Part shown: positions 11,495-20,419 of the stretch, piece by piece
How the letters are laid out: each line of letters opens with the position of its first letter
Numbering within the stretch: position 1 is the stretch's first letter
NCBI GenBank assembly: GCA_037176845.1
Contig: JAYKXP010000059.1
Coordinates: 186,001-250,000, forward strand
Direction of reading: 5' to 3'
Source: Paramarasmius palmivorus
Lineage: Eukaryota > Basidiomycota > Agaricomycetes > Agaricales > Marasmiaceae
Length of the DNA: 64,000 nucleotides
The notes under the pieces: generated by a model
What the model was told of the DNA's origin: nothing
What the model saw: only the letters and a program-made list of their open reading frames with translations
The model's database searches: none
Translations under genes and position numbers: made by a program

Positions 11495-12580
11495 TCAGAC
11501 ATTTGTGTCCTTTCCAGAGCGCAGAGCAGGATCCGAAGAAAACTCCAGGTTCGCCGTTTGATATGAATTGTCGAAAAGAGGTACGCTGCTAACGAAAACT
11601 CCACAGTGATTTGCAGAATGTGACTGATGAGGCGGAACGTCTCGCTGGAATGCAGATCTTGAGTTCTGAGCAGTGTTGATACCTGTCTGGAGTTCTCGAA
11701 TGTAAGAAGAAATACCACCATTTTGCCCGTAAGGCACACGGGGTAGGTCAGCACCATTCAGCATAACAAAACACTCTCGTTGAGCATCATACTTTACCAG
11801 CCCTTCCACCACTAGCTTCATCGTCTCCGGACACTTCGAAGGGTGTAACTGGTGTGGAGGATTCTCAACGCCACACATAAAACACCTCTTCAGTCGTTGG
11901 AAACTGTCGCTCTGCTTGCTACCTCCAGGAGACATCTGAGACGATGACATGAGGCTCATCATCTGGGCCTGGTTGATGGTAAGCTGCTCCAGTTGCTTGA
12001 CTAATGAATCCAATGTTGATTCCGGTACACCTTCTTTCTTGGTCTTTGGTTGAGTACTTGTAGCCTTTGGACTTTGGTGCTTCCTCTTACCCTCATTATT
12101 GAGGAGAATCTCTTCATTGTTGCACCTTTCCTGCCTCCACAGAGTGTAGAACACGCTATTGGAGTCAAAGTGTTGATACAAGTAGGTCAGAACTTTGTCC
12201 TTAGTAAGAACATTATCCCAAGTCTTCTTGTTTGCAGGTATCTGCGTCTCCAACCAGCATTTCATCACCTCCGGGAGTCCTGCTATGAAATAGTAATTGG
12301 AATCGGCAGCAGTAATGACCTTCTTCTTGACGAGGGCAGCTGAATAAGTCTCGAATTTCCGAACGTACTCTACTATAGACTGGTGTGACGTAAATTCACC
12401 CTTCTCGTTCTGGTTTTGACAGAAGGCTTGGAAATCTGCTAGCGTAACTGTGGGTACTTGATCAGCAGCACCATACAGTGTTATGAGTTTCTTCGTAGCA
12501 AAAGGAGTACTGGGAACTGGCATGAATGGGAAGGCTGAGGATGCGTTGAAAGTGTTAGAGACAGAGAGAGTAATCAACAT
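11495..12580 (-). CDS. Ty3 Gag
   Basis: A 361-codon open frame starting about 340 bp inside the 5' LTR, as expected for gag. The N-terminal 170 residues match a retrotransposon Gag capsid-like domain (YVRKFETYSAALVKK; YFIAGLPEVMKCWLETQIP). They are followed by a Lys/Gln-rich linker and, near residue 232, a Cys/His cluster CFMCGVENPPHQLHPSKC. Its spacing (CX2CX9HX3C, or CX2CX6HX6C) is not the canonical CX2CX4HX4C zinc knuckle. It forms the virus-like particle that packages element RNA. The frame is undamaged, in contrast to the RT. Confidence 0.85.
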   Translation of the reverse strand: MLITLSVSNTFNASSAFPFMPVPSTPFATKKLITLYGAADQVPTVTLADFQAFCQNQNEKGEFTSHQSIVEYVRKFETYSAALVKKKVITAADSNYYFIAGLPEVMKCWLETQIPANKKTWDNVLTKDKVLTYLYQHFDSNSVFYTLWRQERCNNEEILLNNEGKRKHQSPKATSTQPKTKKEGVPESTLDSLVKQLEQLTINQAQMMSLMSSSQMSPGGSKQSDSFQRLKRCFMCGVENPPHQLHPSKCPETMKLVVEGLVKYDAQRECFVMLNGADLPRVPYGQNGGISSYIRELQTGINTAQNSRSAFQRDVPPHQSHSANHCGVFVSSVPLFDNSYQTANLEFSSDPALRSGKDTNV

Positions 12581-12903
12581 GCTGGGCAGAAAAGGAAGTG
12601 GATCAAAGAATAAGGATATGTTTCGAAATAGCCTCTAACAAGGGCTTGCCTTCGTTGTTATGGATGACAACCTAGAGAAGAGCTGGGCGTAGAGCCTCAG
12701 TACTCCACACAGCTCCTAGCTAGTGCAAAGACGCAGTGTACAGCTAATGTCAACCCACAGCGTACAGCTTGTGGTAAGGAGCAAGGAATGGATGGGGAAA
12801 TGATGTGTCTTGATGATATGTGTTCTTCGTTGCGTCGTTCGACAGCAGAGGCAGAATCTATAATTAGAATAAAACAGTTAGCAGTTCTCAGAAAACCTGT
12901 GCC

Positions 12904-12919
12904 CCTGCAGTGGTCACCA
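12904..12919 (-). promoter_or_regulatory. possible primer-binding site of the Ty3 element
   Basis: One base inside the 5' LTR the minus strand reads TGGTGACCACTGCAGG. A site starting TGG at this place is the usual complement of a tRNA 3' CCA end. The tRNA was not identified. Confidence 0.4.
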
Positions 12920-12920
12920 C

Positions 12921-13283
12921 TGAGGAAGAGAGAGTCAGCCCACGGAAGGACTGTGCGGGTAACACGGTCAGAACGGCTAACAGAGTAGTTGTAGATTGAG
13001 AGAATGACAAATACAAACGTTGCAGTAGAGTAAAGGAAAAGAAAAAAAGTCCGAAACATGTTGAACACGAGGCGGCAACTAATGCATCAACCGGTGATGT
13101 CGTACCAATAAGACCGAGAACGGAAGTAAAAGAGAATTTGAATAAAATACTCAGTGCAGTGTTGCTTATGAGTTCTCGATGGCTCTTGATGCTCGGGATA
13201 TGCTCAGCTTGGGCTCGAAGATGGGGGAAGAAAGAAAAGAAGGGAATGTCACATTGTACTGACAGGCTGTCAGGTAAGCGTCA
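12921..13283 (-). repeat. 5' LTR of the Ty3 element
   Basis: The partner of 6229-6591 (353 of 363 identical). Nine of the ten mismatches are CpG in the left LTR and TG or CA here. Only 13116 keeps CpG where the left copy (6424) has lost it. This LTR therefore carries most of the decay. It would hold the promoter for the element. Confidence 0.92.
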
Positions 13284-13510
13284 CGGTGGTCCGTGCGCGA
13301 ATACAAACACACTTGCAAAGGACCCATGGCCTGTTTACTGGTTGGCAGCCCTTTGCCTTTTGGCCTATCTCAAGCCAACATGCATTACCACCTAACCTAT
13401 CTAAGGAGAAAGCCTTGATCCCATTGAGTATTTCAACACATCACACACTAATATTAAAGAAGAAAATGGGGACCCACACAGAAATCAACTATAAAATGTC
13501 TACAAGATCA
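13284..13510. other. spacer between Ty3 element and Helitron
   Basis: 227 bp with no gene. It separates the LTR end from the Helitron CTAG end, so the two elements are adjacent and not nested in each other. Confidence 0.6.
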
Positions 13511-13542
13511 CTAGAGCTGCTGTATCTTGGAGCTCATCCAAG
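13511..13542 (-). other. Helitron 3' terminus: hairpin plus CTAG
   Basis: Read on the minus strand: CTTGGA, loop TGAGC, TCCAAG, 11 bases, CTAG, then host T. It lies 47 bp beyond the stop of the helicase frame. The hairpin serves as the termination signal in rolling-circle transposition. Confidence 0.8.
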
Positions 13543-13560
13543 CAATATCTATTGCTGCAA

Positions 13561-14508
13561 TCAATTATAGAACCAACCTAAATGTTTTTTACTGTATTCT
13601 ATTGTAAATTGAGCTTTTAATTCAGTGCGAGCTAGTTCAACTCTAAGTGACTCTGAAATATGTTTCTGAATTACTGTAAGATCAAAAGGTCTTAAAATAC
13701 ATAGTCCTTTTAATGATCTTACACGAGATAACATTACATATGCACTTTGAATAGAAAGGCAACTTGCTAAATCTGCACAACATACATTAAGTGACCTTCC
13801 TTGAGCATTATGTGAAGTGAATGCAAAGGCAGGAATAAGTGGAAGTTGCCATCGAGTGGCAGAATATGAAATTGGTGAGCCAGGCAAATAATAAGTAAAA
13901 GAGCAATTTACTGGAAGTAATGTCACACGATGTGGATTTTCAACAGATAAATCACTATTTGTATAACTAGCAAAGTCAACATCAGCAGAAACAGCATATT
14001 GTCTACCATCAATAATCTCATATGCTATTGAGACTAAACGACCCAGACTACCATTTGAAATGCCAAGCTCAGTAGCAATATTTTCAGTACAAAATACAGG
14101 CATTCCTGGTACATAGCCAACTTTACCACTAAGATCATTAGCTTCCTTAACAGGAACAGCCCATGCTGCCTCTCTTGCCAAGTTATTTAACTGTCTTCTG
14201 TTCTTTCCTCTTCCGATTAAATCTTTAGAATGATAAAGATGGTATTCTTGCTGTGTAGCCTGTGCAAATGCTTTAGTCATATGCTGATTATGCATATCAC
14301 GAGCAGCATTAGTATATACAATAAGTGGACATGCATTTTGTGGATCAGTAATCCATCGATTAATATCAGTCAAATCTTTAGTAGACTGAGTACATCTAGG
14401 GTTAGATAGTACAAATTGATCTAGAATATATTTGTGTTTAGTAGTACATATACCTTTGCGCAAATGCTGTAATATATCAATGAGAACAGTATCACCTTTT
14501 TGTCTCAT
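13561..14508 (-). CDS. Helitron helicase C-terminal part, after a frameshift
   Basis: A 315-codon frame that continues the PIF1-like helicase. It contains the C-terminal helicase motifs FTSHNAQGRSLNVCCADL and QSAYVMLSRVRSLKGLCI (motif VI region). Upstream of its first ATG the same frame reads VKGIQIWQQVEHVVVLDEI, which continues the protein expected after 14562. A single-base shift between about 14560 and 14600 separates it from the main frame. It acts as the DNA helicase that unwinds the element for transposition. Alone it lacks the ATPase Walker motifs. Confidence 0.85.
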   Translation of the reverse strand: MRQKGDTVLIDILQHLRKGICTTKHKYILDQFVLSNPRCTQSTKDLTDINRWITDPQNACPLIVYTNAARDMHNQHMTKAFAQATQQEYHLYHSKDLIGRGKNRRQLNNLAREAAWAVPVKEANDLSGKVGYVPGMPVFCTENIATELGISNGSLGRLVSIAYEIIDGRQYAVSADVDFASYTNSDLSVENPHRVTLLPVNCSFTYYLPGSPISYSATRWQLPLIPAFAFTSHNAQGRSLNVCCADLASCLSIQSAYVMLSRVRSLKGLCILRPFDLTVIQKHISESLRVELARTELKAQFTIEYSKKHLGWFYN

Positions 14509-14561
14509 AATCTCATCTAGTACAACAACATGTTCTACTTGTTGCCAGATTTGAATGCCCT

Positions 14562-17500
14562 TTACATTTTGGCGAGTAGATCATGAAGATCATTTAAATC
14601 TTGGTTCTGGTAACATTTGACTAGATGATAATCAAATAGAGAACGGCCTTTGGGTGGTGGCAGCTGGCAAGGATCTCCACAAATAGCCCAATTCATACCA
14701 CCACAGAGCTTGTCACTTCCTTTACTAAGACAAAGATATTCTGCAAGCAAAGCCATATCTTTTGCAGAAAGAAAATAAGCCTCATCAAGCACTAAAGTTT
14801 CAATATTAGCAAAGCGCTCTTCAAGCTTACTACGTAAATCATTACTAGCTTTCATACGTGTTCTTGAAATCCTTAAACTGGCTTCAAAATGAATTGTGCT
14901 TCCACCAATATCACTAGCTACAACACCAGTAGGTGCTGTTATCTTAAGCCTGTCAGGATAACCTAAAATCATATAGAATTCTTTCCATGCCTGGAAGATT
15001 ACTGATTTGCCAGTGCCTCCTGGTCCAGTGCATAGTAAAGATAATGGTTTCGGTCTATTATGACTATCTAATGACTGCCCGATTACATTAGCTAACAGAA
15101 GAAATGCTCGTGTTTGTTCTTGATTAAGAGTATACTTATTTATAAGGGTAATACATAATTGTTGATAAGGCTGCAGTGACTTCCAATCATTACAATTAGA
15201 TGAATCACAGTGAAGTGCAGCCTTATAGTTACATGACTGCTCTGCAGCCTTAGCTTCTTCAGCTAAAGTAGTACTGAAAGCTTTAGCAATAGCCTGATTA
15301 ATATTATATTGTGAAAAAACCTGCCTCTGTTCATCACGTTGTGCACACTCTCTTTGCAACTGGCGATGGCGTCTGTGACGCTCTTTCAATATTTGAGTAT
15401 TTTGATCTTCTGCTACAAAACGGTCTTCCTCAGTTGCCTCATATACATGGATTTGATTATTACAATGAACAAAAGTATTTAAATGACTGGTTTGATAGAA
15501 TCCAACACTTTGAGCTAACGTAGTAATACGTATTGCATCTCTTACTGCCCTTGTATCACATAAAAATAGCTCAGCAGCATCATCAGTTTCTATATGTGTA
15601 GACATGGCATGCTCCCATAAAGGATCTATACAGCCCTCTTCTATAGGTCGATCTGTATTGTTAAAGAACCCTTTAAGCTCAGCCAGTCTTTTAGCTCGTT
15701 GTGCAGCGAAGTCAAATTTTGAATCCTTTGTAGCATAGAGAACCTGCATATTCTTCATGACTTGACTATGACTACTGTCTAACTGAGGCAAAAATTCATT
15801 CAAAGCATCAAGCCATAATGAATCACTACTTTTTAATGGTGATAATTTATTATCTTGTGCCCATGGTTTGAATAGTGCAAGGATAGCTACAGCATACTTT
15901 TCCCTATCACTCTCAAGATCACTGCGTGGTACTCGATAGCCCATTAAAACAGGAATTTGGGGTGAATCAGTCTTTTTTAAACAATGAGTAGTATACTGTG
16001 GATGTCCTGCAGCAAACCTCAGAAACAATTTCCGCTGTGATTTAGACCTTGGTAGCTTTACTTTTACATAAGTACGCATAATGTCCCAAGCACATAGATT
16101 GTATAATTCTTCTGGTCGATAGAATATATCATTAATTAACATAGAGTATTTTTTACGTTCATCTGATAGACTAATGTCAGGCTTGTTATTACTATTAAGT
16201 AGTTCCTTTGTAAGAATAATGATATTATCATCTTCATCAATAGGTATGATGGTTTGCGGAGGTCCTTCATCACTATTATCTGCACTATCATCTTCAAAAA
16301 CAGAATCAACTGCACTACTAGAGCCTAATTTGCTATTATCATTCTCATTGGAAGCAAATAGATCACGATTTAAGTCACGAAGAAGGGATGACCACCAATA
16401 CTCTTGAAACTCATCAGTAACATAGCGATTTGACCTTCCCAATAAGAAACTAGCTGTTTGCTGTGCAGATAGCTCTCGCTTTCCAATCAGTTGATTTGCT
16501 GCTTTTACAATCATCAAGCGATTTTGCTCTTCAATGTCTACAATACCATTATCATCCACTGGAGGCATTTCTTGTGTAGCTTTGATTGAAGCACACATGG
16601 CTGGAAAAACAACAGAAGTATCAAGTTGCTGCTTTGCTGTATAGTTACACATATAATAAACCATAGTCATAGCAAGAGGCCCAGTTGCAAGTTGTTTTAA
16701 GTCTGTATTACAGCCAAGACACATAGTTATAGTAGGATTATGACCATTAATACTACCATTATTGCACCGCAATACTAAATCACCATCTTCATCAAAGTGT
16801 GTCTCTATGACTTCTGGTCTAGGAAGCTGAAATCTACAATCTCTGTCATTGTCTTTTAATGCCTGAATATTACGTGGAATATGTTTAAAACAAGTGGCAT
16901 GATGAACATGTACTAAGTTACAAGTTTCTACAATATTACGATAATGCTGACTATGTGTATGACAGTAAGTGGAAGAGTCTGGATCTAAAGGTCTACTAAG
17001 AACAGGTTGCTGTTGAGGTACAAGTGGCACTGTTTTAGATCTAAAGTTTGAGTAGGACTGAGTATTGTTAGGAAAGCTTTGTGAGATAACATCATCATAC
17101 CACTCTTTCAAACGTTGTTTAAAATTAGAATCAGAATTCATTTTGGCTTTCATATCAACAGGTGATGGAGGTGCACCTTCAATCCATATTAAAATATGTA
17201 AATGTAATCGACCTCTTACCTGTGATTCAACAACACCATACCAACCTTTAACCTTACCCAAAACACCAATGCGATTAAATCTCTTTGCACCTAGCAGAAC
17301 ATCAAAAAACTCATTAACCATTAAGTGAAAGAACTCAGCACTAGCTACAGGATTTTGAGTGATAACTCTATTTCTAGTTTGAAATTCTTTTGTAGGCTTA
17401 CTGAGTGAATGAAATATCTGATCCAAATTAATCTCTCGACCAGCTAATACCTGAGCAATAGGATTATGAGAATCAGCAGGATTTACAGTAGCAAAGAAAT

Positions 17501-19967
17501 GAGGCAAACCATCAGCCATAATTTTACTGCGAATCTGCTGTCTCATGGTATTCACATCACCAATAGAGCCTGGAATATGATCAGAAACATAGCTTAAATA
17601 TTTCATTAGTTGGGCAGCAGCCTTTTCACCAGTAGTTTCTGGCCTTGCATATGGATTTTTATCTAGTTTTTCAGAATAACTTTTTATAGTCTCTTCATCA
17701 ATACTACGTATCAAATGACTAACACGGGGAAACCAAGACCGATGTACAGCAAGTCGTGATTGGAATGATGATTTTCTTCGCTGCATAATGTTTGCAATAA
17801 CAAACATAAAAGTCAAGTGTCTTTGAAATCTTCTATCTGCTAGTCTAAGAAGGTGTTGCACATGAGTGACTGGTTCTATCTCTCTAAATGGAAGTGAGTC
17901 ACTGGCTTTACTAAAATTAACATCAGGCATACCAACTCCATATGGAAATAGTGTTGGCCAAAGCCATCCAAATACAGCAGGATTATGTGAAGTAGAAATA
18001 GGTGTTGAACCCGAAGGAAATTTGATAAATGGAGATCCTGATTTCAGTTCTTTAATAGCCTCCATTTTACGTATATGTCGTGTCTTGTCAAAATCATCTA
18101 AATCAACTAAACTTGAAGATGTAAAATCCATATTACCATCATTATCATCACTATTACTATAAACATCATTGTCATTGTCATTGTCATCACCAACATCATC
18201 ATCATGGTCATCATCAAAGTCAGTACTTCTAAAACCACAATCTCCATCATTACTAGAACTTGTAGTATATGAAGAACCTTGGAAGTTAGATGAATTAGTT
18301 CGCAAACATTCTGATACAGCAATAGGACAGTCATAGATAGGATAACCTGCTAAATTAACATCAACAGCATTTACATTCAAGTCTGCATATAATGGATTAT
18401 TCTGGATTAACCAATGTAAAGCTTTTCGCATAACCTCCCGCCGCACCATCAGAGGAGATTTTCGAAGCATATCCTCAGTAACAACAGTACTTAAAGATCC
18501 AACTAAAATAACACAAAGCTCCTCCTGTATAGCTGATAATGGAGGAGGCACCTGAGATGCAAGAGACGCTGTATCTTGAGGAAGAACACAAACATTTCCT
18601 CGGCCAATATACCATGTTGCATCTTTAACATGCAATTTTACTAGACATCGAGTAGCACGAGCACGAGCAATACATCTCTTTTCTAAAAATGTTAATCCTC
18701 GTAACTCATCAGGAACACTTCCTATCCATAATCCATTAGCATAACTGCGAACAGGAATTTCCTCAAACTTATTCCGCACAACAGCACTACTACAAAAGTG
18801 GCAAAGGACATAGCATCCACTAACAATGGTTGATTGTTTATAAGCTTTAATAGCACTTTGCTGAGTTATTTGTTGCAGTTCAGTAACAGCATCCTCTAAT
18901 AGAGATATATTTAGCTCATTTACAGGTTTAAATGTAGTAGATGTAGCTAGTTCATTTATGCCACAAAAAGAACACTCATATCTTTTTAAAGCAGCATTAC
19001 TAGTGTGAGCTCGAAATTCACGAACAATGTCATCTTTATCCTTTTGGCTCAAGATGATGGGAAATGTGTTTCCATGATATTCATGGTTGGTATGGCTGCC
19101 TGATGAGGCAGCTTCACAAGGATGATTAGTGATATTTACAATTTTAGTGCGCATTCTCTTTGAAGTATGACCACTGATACCATCATCAGCCTTTCGCTTA
19201 CCAAGATGGTACTTTTTTGGGAGCTTCAGAACAAGACAGGAAAGATTATACTGGCTTTCACTTAAAAGGGCATAACTAGTGATGTTAGCTCTGCGTGCCT
19301 CTGAACGCTTAATTAGACAAGCATCAGTACAAATATGGCGAGCAAACTCAGCACGTAAAACCACACTACTTTTATCTTTTCTTTCTTTTGCATGTCGGCG
19401 AGTCACTCCCTGATGAAACGCACACATCAGCCGGATATCGTCAAGCAAAAGGGCATGAACATTACGCTGAGTAGTGGTAGTCTTGTCATTCAGTGACATG
19501 GATACAAAAGGATCAAGTACTAATTCGTCGCTCGAAGAGGTCGCGGGAATAACCGGACCTGAAGAATCACCATGTACTCCTACGACAGGACGAGCACCCT
19601 GCTCATCACGTAGCCCCACTGAAGGGCGAGCGTATTGCTCATCACGTACCCCCACTAGAGGGCGAGCATGTTGCTCATCACGTACCCCCACGAGAGGGCG
19701 AACATCTGAATGTTCAACATTTGCACTTTGTATTACGGAATCCTGTGCCGAGCAGCCATCGCACTGCGAGTTATTACATACAAGGGATGAGCTGCTACCA
19801 GACACGTTGCCATTTGCACAAAAGGTATCGACACGAGGAGCTGGCAAAGTGGCAATGGAATTGTAACAAAAACGACTATCTTCGAGCGGTGAAAAACCTG
19901 CGAAAAACCAGAAATCAGAACCACCGAAAACACTGAGAACACTGCTACGCACCGCCGGTATTGCCAC
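14562..19967 (-). CDS. Helitron Rep-helicase, main frame (1801 codons)
   Basis: Domains in order: an N-terminal extension with four 11-residue repeats (residues about 88-131); Cys pairs of a zinc-finger-like region (ECSFCG; CYVLCHFCS, residues about 330-400); the rolling-circle Rep domain with the HUH motif HLHIL near residue 920 and the paired tyrosines in YYMCNYTAK near residue 1105; and a PIF1/SF1 helicase with Walker A GPGGTGKS near 1647, Walker B LDEAYF and GDPCQLPP. The frame stops at 14562, where related proteins continue, so the helicase is cut by one frameshift. All catalytic motifs are kept, so loss of function is probably recent. The body (about 14-19.4 kb) is AT-richer and CpG-poorer than the host genes. 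The first 160 codons are host-like in composition. The start at 19967 is only the first ATG; splicing from the exon at 20331 is likely (see that entry). Confidence 0.9.
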   Translation of the reverse strand: MAIPAVRSSVLSVFGGSDFWFFAGFSPLEDSRFCYNSIATLPAPRVDTFCANGNVSGSSSSLVCNNSQCDGCSAQDSVIQSANVEHSDVRPLVGVRDEQHARPLVGVRDEQYARPSVGLRDEQGARPVVGVHGDSSGPVIPATSSSDELVLDPFVSMSLNDKTTTTQRNVHALLLDDIRLMCAFHQGVTRRHAKERKDKSSVVLRAEFARHICTDACLIKRSEARRANITSYALLSESQYNLSCLVLKLPKKYHLGKRKADDGISGHTSKRMRTKIVNITNHPCEAASSGSHTNHEYHGNTFPIILSQKDKDDIVREFRAHTSNAALKRYECSFCGINELATSTTFKPVNELNISLLEDAVTELQQITQQSAIKAYKQSTIVSGCYVLCHFCSSAVVRNKFEEIPVRSYANGLWIGSVPDELRGLTFLEKRCIARARATRCLVKLHVKDATWYIGRGNVCVLPQDTASLASQVPPPLSAIQEELCVILVGSLSTVVTEDMLRKSPLMVRREVMRKALHWLIQNNPLYADLNVNAVDVNLAGYPIYDCPIAVSECLRTNSSNFQGSSYTTSSSNDGDCGFRSTDFDDDHDDDVGDDNDNDNDVYSNSDDNDGNMDFTSSSLVDLDDFDKTRHIRKMEAIKELKSGSPFIKFPSGSTPISTSHNPAVFGWLWPTLFPYGVGMPDVNFSKASDSLPFREIEPVTHVQHLLRLADRRFQRHLTFMFVIANIMQRRKSSFQSRLAVHRSWFPRVSHLIRSIDEETIKSYSEKLDKNPYARPETTGEKAAAQLMKYLSYVSDHIPGSIGDVNTMRQQIRSKIMADGLPHFFATVNPADSHNPIAQVLAGREINLDQIFHSLSKPTKEFQTRNRVITQNPVASAEFFHLMVNEFFDVLLGAKRFNRIGVLGKVKGWYGVVESQVRGRLHLHILIWIEGAPPSPVDMKAKMNSDSNFKQRLKEWYDDVISQSFPNNTQSYSNFRSKTVPLVPQQQPVLSRPLDPDSSTYCHTHSQHYRNIVETCNLVHVHHATCFKHIPRNIQALKDNDRDCRFQLPRPEVIETHFDEDGDLVLRCNNGSINGHNPTITMCLGCNTDLKQLATGPLAMTMVYYMCNYTAKQQLDTSVVFPAMCASIKATQEMPPVDDNGIVDIEEQNRLMIVKAANQLIGKRELSAQQTASFLLGRSNRYVTDEFQEYWWSSLLRDLNRDLFASNENDNSKLGSSSAVDSVFEDDSADNSDEGPPQTIIPIDEDDNIIILTKELLNSNNKPDISLSDERKKYSMLINDIFYRPEELYNLCAWDIMRTYVKVKLPRSKSQRKLFLRFAAGHPQYTTHCLKKTDSPQIPVLMGYRVPRSDLESDREKYAVAILALFKPWAQDNKLSPLKSSDSLWLDALNEFLPQLDSSHSQVMKNMQVLYATKDSKFDFAAQRAKRLAELKGFFNNTDRPIEEGCIDPLWEHAMSTHIETDDAAELFLCDTRAVRDAIRITTLAQSVGFYQTSHLNTFVHCNNQIHVYEATEEDRFVAEDQNTQILKERHRRHRQLQRECAQRDEQRQVFSQYNINQAIAKAFSTTLAEEAKAAEQSCNYKAALHCDSSNCNDWKSLQPYQQLCITLINKYTLNQEQTRAFLLLANVIGQSLDSHNRPKPLSLLCTGPGGTGKSVIFQAWKEFYMILGYPDRLKITAPTGVVASDIGGSTIHFEASLRISRTRMKASNDLRSKLEERFANIETLVLDEAYFLSAKDMALLAEYLCLSKGSDKLCGGMNWAICGDPCQLPPPKGRSLFDYHLVKCYQNQDLNDLHDLLAKM
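19573..19702 (-). repeat. four 33-bp coding repeats in the Helitron N-terminus
   Basis: Four imperfect 11-residue units of the type RPLVGVRDEQ + one or two residues, with changes in units 3 and 4 (RPSVGLRDEQ, RPVVGVHGD). At DNA level this is an imperfect 33-bp minisatellite. Confidence 0.8.
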
Positions 19968-20331
19968 CCATTTCCGATTTCTTCAAAACCTCAGCAAATT
20001 GTCCTAGCGCTTTGTCAATATAATCTTCTAATATGACGAACTTAGAATACACACCTGAAAAGCAATACAACGCCCGAGCAACATCCTCCTTTCCGAGTCT
20101 CGCACACGCAATGTAAAAGTCCACACCCATTGTTGCATCACATTGAGTAGAAAGAGGGCCTACTTCGAAGTCGATCGTTGTGCTTGCCGAGAAGGTGGCA
20201 TCGCCGAAAGTTACTGTAAGTTGAATGCTTCGACCTCGAAAATAGCCAGAGAACAAAGGAGATATCTTCGACCGGGTCGCTGATAAGTCGAAAGAAAATC
20301 TTGCGGGAGTATTGGATACAGCAAAGAACAT
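19945..20331 (-). CDS. small protein or first exon spliced onto the Helitron frame
   Basis: A 128-codon frame starting MFFAVSNTPARFSFDLSATR, with a TATA-like TATATAAG 43 bp upstream. It overlaps the Helitron frame by 23 bp. A good intron (GTGCGT at about 19951, TTTTTCGCAG at about 19901, roughly 51 bp, phase 1) would leave this frame after ...GGNTG and enter the Helitron Rep frame at FSPLEDSRFC with no shift. The real product may therefore be a fusion of this module with Rep. Segments such as VGPLSTQCDATMGVDFY look folded, but I cannot name the domain. Alternatives are an independent gene of 128 residues, or a Helitron 5' module common in mushroom Helitrons. Confidence 0.5.
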   Translation of the reverse strand: MFFAVSNTPARFSFDLSATRSKISPLFSGYFRGRSIQLTVTFGDATFSASTTIDFEVGPLSTQCDATMGVDFYIACARLGKEDVARALYCFSGVYSKFVILEDYIDKALGQFAEVLKKSEMGGNTGGA

Positions 20332-20373
20332 CGTTTACTGACGAAGTGGTTGTTCGAAGGTGAGAAAGACAAG

Positions 20374-20381
20374 CTTATATA
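20374..20381 (-). promoter_or_regulatory. TATA-like box
   Basis: TATATAAG on the minus strand, 43 bp upstream of the ATG at 20331. It may drive the exon that appears to feed the Helitron frame. Confidence 0.4.
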
Positions 20382-20419
20382 ATGATTTGTGCATGTTATG
20401 AATCCGACCAACTTTCGAG

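Larger units (their letters stand above)
6229..13283 (-). mobile_element. Ty3/gypsy LTR retrotransposon, degenerate
   Basis: Two direct 363-bp repeats (6229-6591 and 12921-13283) start with TG and end with CA. They enclose, on the minus strand in order, gag (12580-11495), aspartic protease (11187-10333), a broken reverse transcriptase, RNase H, and integrase (about 7700-6850). The RT-RNase H-integrase order is that of Ty3/gypsy (Metaviridae-like) elements. The element cannot be autonomous: the RT region is split by stops and frameshifts, and the integrase is split after its first catalytic Asp. A possible primer-binding site starts one base inside the 5' LTR, at 12919 on the minus strand, with TGGTGACCACTGCAGG; the matching tRNA was not identified. 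No target-site duplication is visible: the left flank ends GACGT and the right flank starts CGGTG. No convincing polypurine tract lies next to the left LTR, only an A-run. Confidence 0.9.
13511..20385 (-). mobile_element. Helitron, 5' end uncertain
   Basis: The 3' end is well supported. On the minus strand a 6-bp stem (CTTGGA/TCCAAG, 13526-13542) is followed after 11 bases by CTAG (13511-13514) and then a T, the canonical Helitron end and insertion context. The Rep-helicase coding frames fill 13561-19967 and point the right way. The 5' end is not certain. The only A|TC site on the minus strand between the upstream exon (start 20331) and the neighbouring gene stop (20420) is at 20385, which I give as a candidate. 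If the element starts inside the coding frame instead, 19500 is the other natural limit, because base composition changes there. Confidence 0.75.

Noticed and set aside
12697..13068. 123-codon minus ORF with hydrophobic start inside the 5' LTR
   Set aside because: The same hydrophobic start appears at 6376 because it is LTR sequence. It runs out of the LTR into the leader and is best seen as chance.
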